A DNA stretch of 64,000 nt from Thuidium tamariscinum. Taxonomy: Eukaryota; Streptophyta; Bryopsida; Hypnales; Thuidiaceae. Shown piece by piece: positions 1-11,670 of this stretch (the stretch's first letter is position 1; each line of letters starts with the position of its first letter). A model generated the notes under the pieces. It did not search any database. It had not been told where the DNA came from and worked only from the letters and a program-made list of their open reading frames with translations. The stretch lies in NCBI GenBank assembly GCA_947034885.2, contig OX344751.2, forward strand, positions 18,104,001 to 18,168,000, read 5' to 3'. The position numbers and the translations under genes are program-made.

Positions 1-106
1 GAAAATATTGTTGTCAACATTTTTTACTAACAATCAATATTTAGGAGAAAATGAAAATCTTTGGTTCAATTATAGGTGTTGCATTTTACGTAGTGTTGAC
101 TATGGT

Positions 107-390
107 TGTCAAATTTTATTGAAATGTTGATATTCCATATGCCGTTTTTTAGACTGTAGGGTCTAAATTGAAAATTGACATCTAGGATAAGTATAGATTT
201 TTGGAAATTTAGGATAGGTATAGATTTCAAATTGCTCAATCTCAAAACATCTTGGGCAAGTATAGATTTTAGAAATCTTAGACACTTATAGATCTCATAT
301 GTCTGACTAATTTAGATTTTAGACTGCATGCTCTGAATTGTAAAAATTGTCAAAGTAATGGAATTTTTTCATTTTAATGAGATTCGCCAT
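107..390. mobile_element. MITE, family ending GAAATTCGCCAT (copy 1)
   Basis: The right end reads GATTCGCCAT and the left end carries a diverged inverted counterpart followed by TTGATATTCCATATGCC. The interior is made of repeated short blocks of the type 'TAGATTTxxAAATCTA'. The same architecture occurs at 5987-6297, 13442-13752 and 14712-15009. It is non-coding, and its transposase family is not identifiable from these termini. Confidence 0.6.
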
Positions 391-503
391 ATGGGTGCAC
401 AATACAAAGTCACCTAGGGAGTATGGAATTCAATAAGTATCTGATGCATGTCTGATTGATGAAACTTACCAACAAATAGTTTCAATGAGTATCAAAAGAA
501 AAA

Positions 504-673
504 CCCTATTTAACTAATTATGGACTTATTCATGATTTATGAACAAAAGTTCATATTGGCCAATAGCCAATACATCTAAACTGGTCCTAGATTTCACCTC
601 AAATTGGTGGATGGAATCTACATTTGGATATTAATTCTAGATTGGTTAATAGTCCATAATTAGTTAAATAGGG
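504..673. mobile_element. 170-bp MITE with perfect 23-bp inverted ends
   Basis: The left end CCCTATTTAACTAATTATGG is repeated exactly in inverted orientation at the right end, ending ...AAATAGGG at 673. The flanks align with unit A (about 6405-6425) and unit C (about 42215-42240), neither of which contains this block, so it is an insertion specific to this copy. No target duplication is clear because the flanks are A-rich. Confidence 0.65.
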
Positions 674-2496
674 ATTAGAAGAGTGAACACGACAAAAAAA
701 AATATCTTTCTAACCAATCAATTTTATAACCCTACCAAGAAGCCAAAGATAGATTCCACTCACCACTTTCCATTTTCAATATCCATGGTACGTGAACAAG
801 TAAGTAACGTACATTTACATCATCATGAATAATCAATGTATGAAACTGAAACCTAGTGTCAATGCAAAATAGTAAAATTAGGTTGCCTTATCCAAAGAAA
901 GTTAGTCTACAAACCATCTAAATCAACAAATATTTCTATAAATATGTCCCATTTGTACTTATAGAGGTTCATGAGTCCCAATTATACCAATAATTAATTC
1001 AAAAATAATGCATTCATTTCTTATATTGTATAGTAAGAGTAAATATTTATTTAGTGTCAAAATTCAAATGTTGAGAAATTAGTACAGGGCAACCTAATTT
1101 CACTATTTTGTGTAGTTTCAATGGTTGACATTTTCTACCATATGTTTGTATGGTTGTTGAAGATAAAACAACAATTTTGTAAAATTGGCAATATTCTAGT
1201 ACTTTGGCATGGTTTAGGCTTAAGTGATCTAAATCCACAATCTATAACTATCCTAGTTTGTGGCCTACAATTTTTGTGGAATATTGTGAATTTAACAAAT
1301 TGACATTAGATGCCTTGAGAACATTTTCAACATTGATCAAGATCACGATGCAAGTTTAAAAAATTTATAAGTAAATTAATTAAGGATGGCTCATTTAGTT
1401 TTTAGTTTTTGACACAAATGAAACAAAATTTTATTGCAAGAAGAAAAAGGAATAAACCCACTAGCTACAAGTGGCTTCGTGAAAGATGGGATAGACAACA
1501 TTTGGCTAGGTTTAGGTTGACAATCCAAATCAAAGTTGTCTCTTGTAAAGACAAATTAGGATGTTGGATTTATAAAGGTTCAATTTTTTTTTTAAAAATT
1601 AGTATAATAGAGCATTAGGGCAATAAAACGTGTCCTCACTAGAGGTCAGGAATGATTATTCTACTTCACCTAAAATACATCCATCATCTCACATTATATA
1701 TTACAAAATTTTACAATACAAAAAATCACTCAAGTACTCCTTCAATCAATTAAAGCAACCGGTAAAAGTGTTTTTTTCAATTGAAGCAGCTAGAAGAAGG
1801 TTTTTCTCTAGTAACTCCTCCTTGACATAGCTAATGGGATACAAATGCAGCCACTATTGAGCATTCACATTGCTCTCCACTTCTCTACCTAGGTAGGAGC
1901 CAACTACAACAACCTTGTTGGCCATGGCAAGTAATATTGGCATCAAACATGCCTATATGTAGGATCATACCAGCAAGGGCCACAACGGTGAAGTCATAAG
2001 ATAATCTAAAGTTTAGACTTGCTTTGATATCATACATGAAGTAACTTGATACAATGCTTGATAGTACATGAAGGGATAGTTTTTTCCATTCAATGGAGTG
2101 ATTTAACTCCATGGTGAATTTCTTTAAATGGTAGCATTCTAATGGAATGGTGGGAACTTTCAATTAAAATGGCACATCATTCCATTAAAATGGTGTAAAT
2201 GCAAGACTTGAAGAGCAAAGTCTATAGAAGATGGTGATCCTAGCATGTATGTTTGTTAGTGGAGAGTGTATAATGTAACTATCACAAATTTGGAATTTAG
2301 CTTAAGATACAATAGATGGCTACAAAGCACACCTTCTTCCTTTGCCTCTAGGCCTCCATGTCAAAATGGTACATGGAATATGTTATAATGGCATGCAAAA
2401 TACCTTCATTTTTACAAAATTGACTATCTCCACTATCTTGCTTTCATTAAAGCCCCTCACTTAGTGCCACCAATTCTAAATGAAAAAACTATTATA

Positions 2497-3030
2497 TCAT
2501 TTTTAAGAAATTAAAAAAATATGACTAATGTATACGCCTTTAAAATGAAGGTACCCAAGGAAGGAATTGTATAGAAATTTTTTCTCATTAGGAGAACTAG
2601 AAAAGTACTAAGTCTCAAGAAAATACATATCTATAATATTTTTGCTTATTTTTGCTATTTTTACTATTTTTGATTATGAAGTTTTGATTATGAAAAAATA
2701 GTAAAAATAAGCAAATAATATTTCATATATTTCAAAATGCAAGCAAAAAGAAGCTCACTTTGTAGACTTCCACACCACATAAAGATAACTATTTTTAAAA
2801 TTCCTTCCTTAAATAGCTACAAGTCTATTAGAAGACCATGTCATCCATCAAAATTCATTTTTTGGGATTCTAAATAGACTTAGGGAAGGTCTATGACTCT
2901 ATGATAGTCTTCAGTACCGACAGTACGCTATAAATCTTATTTCATTTGGAGCCAAAACATAAAAGTTATGACCAAAAACAAATCAATATACAACATGTGA
3001 TACAAAATAGGATAAGTCTTTCTTACAATC
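2497..3030. mobile_element. Insertion of the GGGTCATTGCAAGAAACAC family, 5'-truncated
   Basis: Unit C lacks this block: its sequence passes directly from the equivalent of 2495 to that of 3030 (39455-39465). The interior matches 48230-48830, including the segment around 2820-2850 (compare 48535-48565) and the run up to the terminal sequence CTTTCTTACAATCA. The left terminal inverted repeat seen in the copy at 48102-48831 is missing here. It is non-coding. Confidence 0.6.
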
Positions 3031-3156
3031 ATAGTGATGAGGTCTTAGATTGTTACAAATACATGTAATATGAATGAAGATAGGTCTACATGATTTTGTT
3101 CAATTAGGCTCTCCCTAGAGCCTTGCTTTGAACATCTAATGGTGCAAATTAAAACA

Positions 3157-4245
3157 TCAAGCCACTATAAACACTTTATCCTTCGACTTCTCAATTACAT
3201 ATCCATCACTCTCTTCCACTCCCCGTACTATCTCTAACAATGTCAAGGAGTGCTCATACCGACCTCTCATCTTGTCAGTGACGAAACGATTTTGTGAAGG
3301 GAGAGCAACAAGGAAATTGTACAACTCGTTGGTCTTGGTGTAATCTTGTGGAAGCTCAAGCCTCTCCACGAAGTATTCGCATAGGTTCATTCCAAGTAGC
3401 TTCAGCACCATAAAACTCTCCAGGATAAACTTTCCATTGTCACTTGTGATGAAATCGATCCTTGGATTCAATCGAAACAAGCATCTTCCGGCAAATGCAT
3501 CCCATTTGGAAAATTCAATCTGCTTATTCTCTGAGTCTATCTCTTTTTTATTGAATTGAATCCATCCATTTGGATCAGTAGGGCCTTTTTTTTTCCCCTC
3601 TGAGTCTATCTTTTTTTCATCAAATTGTTTCCATCCATTTCTATCAGCAGGAACTTTTTTCTTTTTCAACACTAACGCCTTGCGTGCAACAAACGAGCAT
3701 TTTGCTACAGGGTGGCACCCAATGTCAAAAAGCCCTATGAAGCTGAAGAAAAACATCATGGGGTCTAGTCCACAGCCACTGCAAATACACGAGAATGCAG
3801 TCTTCGATAAGCTATCAGTGTTTAGCCACTTTAGCTGTATTGCAGTCACACCCACAGCCATGGATATGGAAAAGGCTACTTTGGATGCTGTATAGAATGT
3901 AATCACTCCCGTCGATAGGACCAGCAATAGCTCTGTAGCTATAACTTTAAAAAAGTCAGACACAATGGCCTTTAACTCAATTCCCACAGTGACTCTTGGA
4001 TCAAAGCTTGAATCCCTTATGCCTACCACATATATGCTCGAATTTATCATCACTGCAAATGGTGTGTTTATGGCAGCAATGCTGAAAAGTAATGCAGCCT
4101 TCAAGACGAATCGAAGGAGGCTGAGCAAGGCCCGAAGTATCAAAAAAACGAATGCTATTGGGCCCATGAATAGCAGAGGAATTAACATCAAACGCTCCTT
4201 CTTGCGTTCGTCCATCTGCTTACAGTGCAGAACACGTGCCTTCAT
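3157..4245 (-). CDS. Unknown multi-pass membrane protein, copy A
   Basis: The open frame has no introns and ends at TGA (3157-3159). I start it at the ATG at 4245 (MKARVLHCKQMDER...). The frame stays open a little further upstream but only from a TTG; an alternative ATG lies ten codons in (MDERKKER). I do not recognise the family. Visible features are a charged N-terminus, two adjacent hydrophobic segments (about residues 20-70), another hydrophobic pair (about 100-135), and a short aromatic one containing PMMFFFSFIGLF. A lysine-rich soluble C-terminal half follows, with a 20-residue stretch repeated in tandem: a PADRNGW...FDEKKIDSE unit followed by PTDPNGW...FNKKEIDSE. Copy C has that unit once. 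The gene stays open although neighbouring DNA has decayed, which suggests it is or was functional. Likely location is a membrane; the role is unknown. Confidence 0.65.
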   Translation of the reverse strand: MKARVLHCKQMDERKKERLMLIPLLFMGPIAFVFLILRALLSLLRFVLKAALLFSIAAINTPFAVMINSSIYVVGIRDSSFDPRVTVGIELKAIVSDFFKVIATELLLVLSTGVITFYTASKVAFSISMAVGVTAIQLKWLNTDSLSKTAFSCICSGCGLDPMMFFFSFIGLFDIGCHPVAKCSFVARKALVLKKKKVPADRNGWKQFDEKKIDSEGKKKGPTDPNGWIQFNKKEIDSENKQIEFSKWDAFAGRCLFRLNPRIDFITSDNGKFILESFMVLKLLGMNLCEYFVERLELPQDYTKTNELYNFLVALPSQNRFVTDKMRGRYEHSLTLLEIVRGVEESDGYVIEKSKDKVFIVA

Positions 4246-4316
4246 TAGTAAATTTATGCAATTGTGAACTCTCTTGAAGGGCAATTATTCTAAACCTTCA
4301 AGCAACCATGACCAAG

Positions 4317-4453
4317 TGAGATTTTCAGACATCTACGACTCATATAGATTTCGAACATCTATGAATGGTTTAGATTTCAGACCACGCAGTTTGAACTGTA
4401 AAAAGTGTCAAAGTATTGGAATGTCGCCAATTTAATGAAATTCGCCATCTAAA
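4317..4453. mobile_element. Partial MITE, GAAATTCGCCAT family
   Basis: This is the right half of the element, ending AATGAAATTCGCCATC. It sits just upstream of membrane gene A. The corresponding stretch of unit C (40680-41020) lacks it and instead carries about 300 bp of leader homologous to the patatin leader, so this copy has lost proximal leader sequence along with gaining the element. Confidence 0.6.
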
Positions 4454-4454
4454 G

Positions 4455-5840
4455 ACTTGAAGTGTGAAAAGCACAGTGTCATGATATTTAACATCCTACG
4501 GCTTAAGCACCCAAAATAATCTTCAAAACATCCGATTCACACGGAGGGTGGGGGCTGTTCCCTCGAGCTAGTGCAGAAATTAAGAATAATCTAACTACTG
4601 TGGCCTGGATTGCCACTACTACTAACTTAGTGTCATTATCAAGGTGATCGAGTTAGCCCTTCTCAGATTTTGTCAGTAAGAGTTTCAGAGATCACAAAAT
4701 AAGACAACGTGAGTTCTAAGCATACCTGACAAAAGAGAAACCGACCTCCCGAACGGAAAAGCCCCGCAGAAATTAAGCACGCTCGTGTTGTTGCAGCAAG
4801 ATCACGTAGCGCTCAGCTTGTCCCTTCTTTTTTATTCTCTGCCACTCCCACCCCTCTGCTCGGATACCTCAGCGGTTGAACCGTGTCTCAGTTTAACAAA
4901 ACATGCGTGAATTCCTGTGAGGCACATGCATTTGCAGAGAACATTAACTTATTCGTTCTTACGAACAATATCTCTTGGATCTGGCCCCATCCTAGAGAAG
5001 CAACAACTAATAGCCAGACCGAGAGCCAGACTCCGTAGGACCCTTCCGCTTCTGCTGTCAGGATGCAAGAAGCGGCAGTGATGCCCTGACGACAGGGTAA
5101 CATGGAGCTCAAAGGTCTCCTGTTGATCCCCAAGAATGATGTTGCAAAACTTCTTGAGTGAGAAAAGCAGAAATTTGAACAGCGGAGATTAATAGAACTA
5201 GTCACACGGGAGACCAACGCATCTTACGATGGAGAACATGACACATTCCCTTAGCTTCTGGAAAATCAGTGTTCACAGAGAAAAGATTACAGCAACTAAG
5301 GGACAACACTAGCTGTGCAAGAAGTTAAAAGCGACTTCGGCAGTGGAGTTAACGTTACGTTCGAGTGTTTCGGACAGCCCTCAGAATTTCATACTCTTCA
5401 CACCATGATCTATATTTCTCACTTCCTCACTGAGTGAGTTTTTATGTTCATGCAACTTAATACGAGTGGCTGTGACAGTGCATTCACTTAGCTTAGTGAA
5501 TCTCACTTTTCCCACTGATGTAAAACTAAACAGCTGTCCACTAGCTAGATCATCTCCTGAATAACGGAAAGATCATGACAGATTCTGAGACTTGCTGGGA
5601 AATAATTAATAGACTCGCAAGGAAATTAATCTACTGCATACAAAGGTAACTCTTCCGGCTCAAGCTTCGGCACTCTTTCAAGCATAACAGCCAAGTCAGA
5701 AGGCTATGAAGACGACGGCGATTACCTGCACGCAGAGTCAGTCCCAGCCTCCGAGCTACCTGGATGTTGATTCGAAACCTGAATCAGACAGAAAGGGCAG
5801 AGAATGATCGATCGATGGAGTTGGTCGCTTGACACAAACT
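4455..5840 (-). promoter_or_regulatory. Leader/5' region of membrane gene A, homologous to the patatin leader
   Basis: Read on the gene strand, this region aligns with 40790-41960 (unit C) and, less closely, with 22690-24010 upstream of the patatin gene. A conserved splice donor, GCAG followed by GTAATC, ends a probable 5' exon at 5726; the same position is a donor at 41857 and 23939. It therefore probably holds a non-coding first exon and a long first intron. A block around 4910-5400 that is missing from unit C is retained in the patatin copy, which shows the ancestral arrangement. The open frame at 4888-5217 is not convincing as a gene. Confidence 0.6.
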
Positions 5841-5847
5841 AGACTCT

Positions 5848-5857
5848 CATATTATAC
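5848..5857 (-). promoter_or_regulatory. Possible TATA box of membrane gene A
   Basis: On the gene strand the sequence is GTATAATATG, about 120 bases upstream of the conserved leader splice donor. Unit C has a weaker form (GAATATG) at the same place. This is only a sequence match; no transcription start is known. Confidence 0.3.
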
Positions 5858-5986
5858 TTTCATGTGTCAGCACGAAAGCATATTGTCGACATCTTCTACT
5901 CACAGGCAACATCGAGGAAAATACATGTGACACAAATTAGTGTCGCATTCTACACCGAGTTGACTGTGCGTGTGTAGTGTACAGTT

Positions 5987-6297
5987 ATGGCGAATTTGGT
6001 CAAAATGGTGGTATTCCATTAGTTTGACACTTTTAACAGTTCGGACTATGCAGATTGAAATCTAAAACTGTCATAGATTTTTGAAATCTACATGTATTGT
6101 AGATGTCTGAAATCTACACTAGTCCAAGATGTTTCAGACCGCGTGGTTTGAAATCTAAACGTGTCATAGATTTTGAAAATCTACATGAGTCCTAGATGTT
6201 TGAAATTTGTACCATTCTTAGATGTCAGTTTTCAATTCAGACCTTGGGGTTTGAAAAATGGCATAAGGAATACCGCCATTTTAACGAAATTTGCCAT
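5987..6297. mobile_element. MITE, GAAATTCGCCAT family, full length
   Basis: The ends are ATGGCGAATTTGGTCAAAAT on the left and the inverted TTTTAACGAAATTTGCCAT on the right. Flanking AGTT on both sides may be the target duplication. Unit C has no such element in the equivalent place (around 42110-42130). The interior consists of repeated 'AGATTTTxGAAATCTAxATG' blocks. Confidence 0.75.
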
Positions 6298-7139
6298 AGT
6301 TGTACACAACCTATTTTACACGGGGGAATTTGAAATTTAGTTAGTATCCGGTGCATATCTGATTCATTTGGTGAAACTTACCAACGAATCCGTCATTTCA
6401 ATGAGCGCCGAAGAAGAAGAAGAAAAAAAAAATACTTACCGACCAATCAAATTTAAGCACAACACAATGGGAGAGGAAAGAGTCTAGATTTCATTCACCA
6501 GTTGCCGGTTTCAATATTCATGGTGAACACGCAGTGATCTCAAAACAGAGTCAAGATTTGTAGCCAAATGTTCATTTTGGAAAGATTTTTAAAAATTTAT
6601 ACAAAGGGCATGAAAAAGTTAAGTACAAAATGAGCAAAATTTAGCCAGTTTTGGGATCCTGGTGAACAGTGAATGGGTGAACAGTGAATGAGTGAATCGT
6701 ACGCTTGAATAATGGCCAAGGCAAATTGCCCCCCCTAACTGTATCGCCCCCAAAGTGGATGGATGGGGCATGGATGGAGGTCATTACTTTTCCATCCATC
6801 CAGTCCCCACCTCCCATGCCCCACTCCCTCCGACTTCCCTCAGCCCACGCACATGAGGGAGAAACACCCGTTCCCGTCCATGTACCTTGCAGTGAACTGT
6901 AGAGTCACCCAAATATGTTCCTAGAGTGCAGTTAATGTATTTGTCACATGTGTAATTGTAATTTGCTAACACAATTGAAGGACATATAGGAAAATCTAGT
7001 TGGCTGAGTGCTGATTTTTGCAGGGTTCAGTTTTGGGTGCACCTATCGTACACTTCCAATCATAACATTTAGTAGCCCATGGAAGGACTGCCTTCTCCTT
7101 GGTAAAGTCTCCATCACATAATTTCATCTGACATTTCTT

Positions 7140-7275
7140 GGAGTTGCAACTTTAGTTACTGAATGGTGTGGAATACCATTGGTACTGGATGGAATGGTGT
7201 GGAATAACCCACACCATTTCATCTGTTGGATGGAATGGTGTGGGATATTCCACACCATTTCATCCGCTGGGAGGC
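7140..7275. repeat. Cluster of short palindromic repeats (GGAATGGTGTGGAATA type)
   Basis: The motif GGAATGGTGTGG and its inverse CCACACCATTTCATC occur five times in 130 bases and form nested hairpins. No known family was recognised. It lies inside the 4.1-kb element. Confidence 0.55.
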
Positions 7276-7279
7276 AATG

Positions 7280-10200
7280 TGACAGGCTGCTACTGAATGT
7301 TATAGTGGTCTAGGGAGCCATCACTTCTAAAAAACATAGAAATTATATATAATGTCCAAAAATTCTATTTCTTTTTTTTAATATTCATGATTTTCATTCG
7401 CTAACACTAGAAAAATATCAGTTTTAGGAAAATCTCCCTCCAACTATGCTGAATTCCTTATTTGGACGGTTTTGGGTGCTTCCACCATACTACAAAGACG
7501 CCCCCGCCATCCACCATCCGCGTGGTCAGGTGGTGAGGCACCATTGGTTGACGTGGAATTGCCAAGCGGGTGGTAATGGCTGGAGGAGTTCTTCATGCAC
7601 ATGAGCCCACACTATGCCAAATGTGAAAAATAATTTGACTGTTCTCCCTTCTCAGTTCCAAACGCGAGTCAAAATTTTGAATACAACTATTGAATTCTTC
7701 CATTTGTGACCACTTGCATTCCAATTTTTGAAATTTGTTAATTTCAAATAGGTCTAAACACTAAAATGAAACATCTTTGGTTAGATGCCAATTCTATTTT
7801 ACTTTCTACCAAAATTCACTCAAATTGCTTCAAGGAGTTTAACTTTTTTGAAAAGGCAATCAACCCTTAAATGGTTGCTTCAAAAAGAAACTATTCAATA
7901 GTCTTTTGACATTTGTTTTCTAACCCTTCTAAAAAACAACATTGAAAAAAAATAAGGTTTCCTAACATGATTGTGTCTTTTGCTTTCTAATCCTTTCACA
8001 AAAAAATAGTGTCACCTACATGAGAATTCTTAGCATGAATTATAGCTCTCTCTCATTCATGGAGCCTTCTCAACATGATTTTGCACCATGATGTGGAGTC
8101 AATTTGAACTAAAAGAGGCAACCCATTTATAACCACTTAAACAATTGAACATATCTTGACTATAGGTATGTTGAGGGGAAGTTTTTCCCTATATATACTG
8201 TAAATAGGTTTTAAGACAAATCCATATTTTTCACAATTTTATTTCTCAAAGAAAATTACAATGAACTTTTGAGATGTAGATTTTGTTCATTCTACTCTAG
8301 TGATATAGGTCTTGTCATTTCTAACTAAGGGCTACTTGCAATATAAAGAGACTTGCTAGTAAAATCCTACCAAATTTAAAGCAATGCTAATTCACAAGCA
8401 CCTTAGAAAAGAAGGTTCCCTACTTACATACATTAGAAATTGATTCTTCCCACATATATTCCTTGCCAAACGAAGGATTATTGTTGACCTAAAAATTAAT
8501 AAAATGCTTTGAAATGTAAAAGAACACACATAAATGGGTGGGCTAATCTTGGGACCATACAATCTATACATTAAGCACTATGCAATCCAATTGTTTAAGA
8601 AAAACATTCCTAATTATATAGTACAATGTATACTTTATAGTGTTATGCACTATAACCAAGCACTAATACAATTCAATGGACTTAAAAAAAAATCTAATCG
8701 TTTGACAAGGGATGTAATCACTCTCAACTTTCAAAGACTTTGCTACCATTGAGAGTACGTTTTGCTATATTTATATAACCATGTGTTGCTTGGTTGTGGA
8801 TTGTAGTGGTTGCATTATGAATTCTCTTCTTAAGGATTTTATACCTACACATGTATTAGGAGATGATTGTTGAAGTCTTTTAGAGTTTTCTTTATTGCAT
8901 CAAATAAGTCATACTCTTATTAGACAATTTGTCCTAGTTCAATGACATTTTTATATTGTTTTAGTGAGAAATCTCATTCAACTACTCACTTGCTTTATGA
9001 TTTAAATGATTTCTTTATAAATTTCCTTTTTGTCAATTTTAGGCCTCCAATCTAGTAATAGACAAGTCTTGTAGTTCTTAAGATTTATACTACTTGTGTC
9101 TAATAAGTCATGGCCTCATTACACTAAGTCCCAATTCACTCATGTTTTCTTCCTTCTTAAGAAGAATTGTGATTTAAAAAGCTCCTTGCAAGATGGACCA
9201 AATATGAGTTCCTCCATTCTAAGACAACAATTACAAGAAAATATTCAAACTCAGTAAGTGATGAATTAATTAGAAGTGCTAAGTTTTATACAATCTTCAA
9301 ACATCATTTCAAACTTTGTTCATGCATTTTAAGAGACAGTCAAAGTGAAAATTGTGATTCAATTGTGTAAAATATTTGACAATTTTGTGCAATATGCAAC
9401 AATTCAAATTGCCACCATTCATTCGTACAAGATTTTAATTCAAAGTACCAGTGAAAATGGGACACAAAGTTTGTTCAATGAAAAGCATGTACAAATTGAA
9501 TCTACTTTACGTGAGCTCTACTTTTCTTAGAGAACAATGCGTTGCATTGAAAGCTGGAGATTTTTTTAATAAATTTCTTATTTGGAATGATGATTGGAAC
9601 CATGAGGTATCTAATGAGGTTTGCAATGGTGATGTCTCTACAATTACAATTCAAAGCACGACAAGTGGGTATAAAAGTTTCTAATGGTGGTATTTTCAAA
9701 TATCAAAATTTTTTTAATCAAAAGTTAGTAATGTATTTGTGTGCTTATTTTATTAAGTACATTATACATGCACTAAGAATATGGCTAATGGTCCTTGAAA
9801 AGATCATGTGGGCAATAGAGGATTATAAATTCAATGATGGATTATTTGTTTGCATCTCTAGTGCACACTCTAATTTGACTCTCAACCTATTGCAAATGTC
9901 ATTGTGCATGTGCAAAAGCAAAAAGGATCTCCATCATTACTAATTTCATGAGCCATTTATAGAAATGAGAAGTTGTGAAGCTTTTGAACCCAAATAGAAA
10001 TGCAATTTTCTTCATGCTATAACTCATATGTAGGCAAATTATAAAGAAGACACGGAGATGTGATCAAATTGTCAACAACCATGCCTTCCTATCATTCTTA
10101 AAAAAAATGCAAATTGAATAAGAATTCAAATTTAATCTAGAAAAAGAGAATGAAGTAAGAACCAAATGGACCAAAAAATATTATTAGCCTTATGTTAACA

Positions 10201-10390
10201 CCAAAACTCTAAGTACACCTAATGATATCCCAAAATTCAAAAATAATCAAAAATGACATCTTCTTTTGGTCTTATTTTTCAACTGAATTACCGTATGTCT
10301 ACAAATAAGTTTTGAGAAGCCAACCTTTAATTTTGTTGCATTTGACATTTGTGTTAAAAAAAAAAGCCAACCAACCTTCATACTCATTTT
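7280..10390. other. AT-rich interior of the 4.1-kb element, no gene seen
   Basis: The sequence is low-GC with only short open frames, the longest being at 9587-9943. That frame overlaps two others of similar length, uses AT-rich codons and has no recognisable domain. I see no transposase signature. It may be captured or decayed transposon filler. Confidence 0.5.
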
Positions 10391-10397
10391 AGTGCAG

Positions 10398-10652
10398 TGT
10401 TAAATCCTATCATTGAAGGTGGGCCCACATGATGAATTTACCCTAGGGGAAAACACTGAAAGTTTTTATTTTTTTATTTTTTATTTTTTATAATTCTGAA
10501 TTCATATTCATAATTAGAGACCTTAAATTAGCTAAGGAGGGTTCAAACAAACCAAAAAATTCAACTCAAAAATAATCCCTAAACCTTTATCAACCCCTAG
10601 TAAAACAAGTTTTACCCCGATGGGCCCACCTTTAATGGTAGGATTTAACGTT
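10398..10652. mobile_element. MITE with GTTAAATCCTA...GGTGGGCCCA ends
   Basis: Inverted ends of about 29 bases: GTTAAATCCTATCATTGAAG followed by GTGGGCCCA on the left, and the inverse TGGGCCCACCTTTAATGGTA then GGATTTAAC on the right. A relative in opposite orientation lies just upstream of the RUP-like gene (about 58095-58330), with the same interior including the run around 'CCCCTAGTAAAA'. Confidence 0.7.
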
Positions 10653-10951
10653 CTATCTCATTCTAAAGAGAAGAGTTTAAAATCTGTCAGCAGGTTGAAG
10701 GAGGAGGTCGGAAGGAGGCAGCGAAGTCGGAGGGAGTGGGGCATGAGGCGGGGGCTGGATGGATGGAAAGGGAATGACCTCCATCCATGCCTCATCCATC
10801 CACTTTGGGGGCATTACAGTAAGGGGGGCAATTCACCCAGACTTGGAATAATCGATGTAACCTGAGTCAGGTCAATGGTTTCAGGTCAATGGTTGACTAT
10901 GCATCTCCTACCACCATGTTTGTACAGACAGTACTGTTGCTGAAGATGCCC

Positions 10952-11670
10952 GGTTTTGTCTAAAGTAGTGCGATGAGCCGTTTGTGGAGCTCCAGGTAAG
11001 GTTAAAAAAAAATACCCTAGTTTGTGCCATGTTATTGCGGATGTAAGCACTTCCCTAGACTAATTTGGGGTCTCTAATTGCAAATATGAACTCATAATTT
11101 GCAAATTTTAATTTGCACAACAAATAAAATGTTCAAGCATTTTTTCCAAGATAAAAATAGGGGGGCAAAACGGCCTCTGCAAACGGTTCGTCGCCCTAGA
11201 TAGATAGATAAAAACTCCGGTCCATAGAAAGGCTGGCACGAATAGAATGTCTATTTGTCTAGACAATGAACCAGTGCCCATTGGTCAAAGGGCCATTGGT
11301 GCAAGACTACTCCCCTCTTTCAAGAATAGACACTATAGTAACTAGTAACCAGTAAGAATAATTGACACATGTGGTTTTAAAGAGTGGAGGTATAAATAGT
11401 TGGAATGAAGTTGAAGGTTGTTAAATCAAGAGTTTTACAATTGGTCGAGGAGGAGCTTTGTATCATCAGTATGTGATTTGAGTTAAAAAATCCATTGAGT
11501 CTATTTGAGTTGTGATGTGATGTAATAATCATGGCTTGATTTTGCTAGTGAAGTATTGTAGGCTGGAAGATTTTGCCAACCGATTGGTTCTATTCAAAGA
11601 ACTTGAGACAAGTGTTTACACCAATCTAATAGTCAAAAGAAAGAGTCGTCGCTCTACTATAGACGTGACC
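10952..11670. mobile_element. Mutator-like non-autonomous element, 719 bp
   Basis: It is flanked by a perfect 9-bp duplication AAGATGCCC (10943-10951 and 11671-11679); 9 bp is the hallmark of Mutator-like elements. The ends are imperfect inverted repeats: GGTTTTGTCTAAAGTAGTGC on the left and, inverted, GGTCACGTCTATAGTAGAGC on the right. The empty site survives in unit C at 42470-42478 with a single AAGATGCCC. No transposase is present. The interior includes a block shared with 58560-58690 and 62860-62990, so it may itself hold a nested element. Confidence 0.85.

Larger units (their letters stand above)
1..1900. repeat. Tail of a third copy (unit 0) of the membrane-gene repeat unit
   Basis: Blocks in this stretch match, in the same order, the sequence beyond the leader in unit C (about 42040-43140) and in unit A (5930-6540, then 10850-12410). 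Examples are the block around 415-500, which resembles 6325-6410 and 42140-42215, and the block around 1310-1345, which resembles 11680-11710 and 42475-42500. The membrane-protein gene of this copy, if it exists, would lie left of the window. No gene is supported here; the short open frames are AT-rich and unrecognised. Two miniature inverted-repeat elements sit inside it. Confidence 0.7.
6716..10846. mobile_element. 4.1-kb terminal-inverted-repeat element with 8-9 bp target duplication
   Basis: The left 150 bases (from CCAAGGCAAATTGCCCCCCC through the GGATGGATGG-rich part to about 6840) recur inverted at about 10690-10846, so the ends are long inverted repeats. AATAATGG at 6708-6715 and AATAATCG at 10847-10854 look like an 8-bp duplication with one change. 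In unit C the joined flanks are continuous (around 42360-42400, with GAATGATCG), which marks the empty site. The target length suits hAT or Mutator superfamilies. The interior is AT-rich with no recognisable transposase frame, so it looks non-autonomous. It contains another miniature element at 10398-10652. Confidence 0.75.

Noticed and set aside
4888..5217. 109-codon frame in the leader of membrane gene A
   Set aside because: Not conserved as a frame in unit C or in the patatin leader; the region is better explained as exon plus intron of the leader.
9587..9943. 118-codon frame in the 4.1-kb element as a possible transposase relic
   Set aside because: AT-driven composition, overlapping frames of similar size, and no DDE or hAT-dimerisation motif seen.
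11210..11670. Solo LTR with a TATAAATAG box (11391)
   Set aside because: The 9-bp duplication and inverted ends of the surrounding 719-bp block explain it better as part of a Mutator-like element; no TG...CA long repeat was found.
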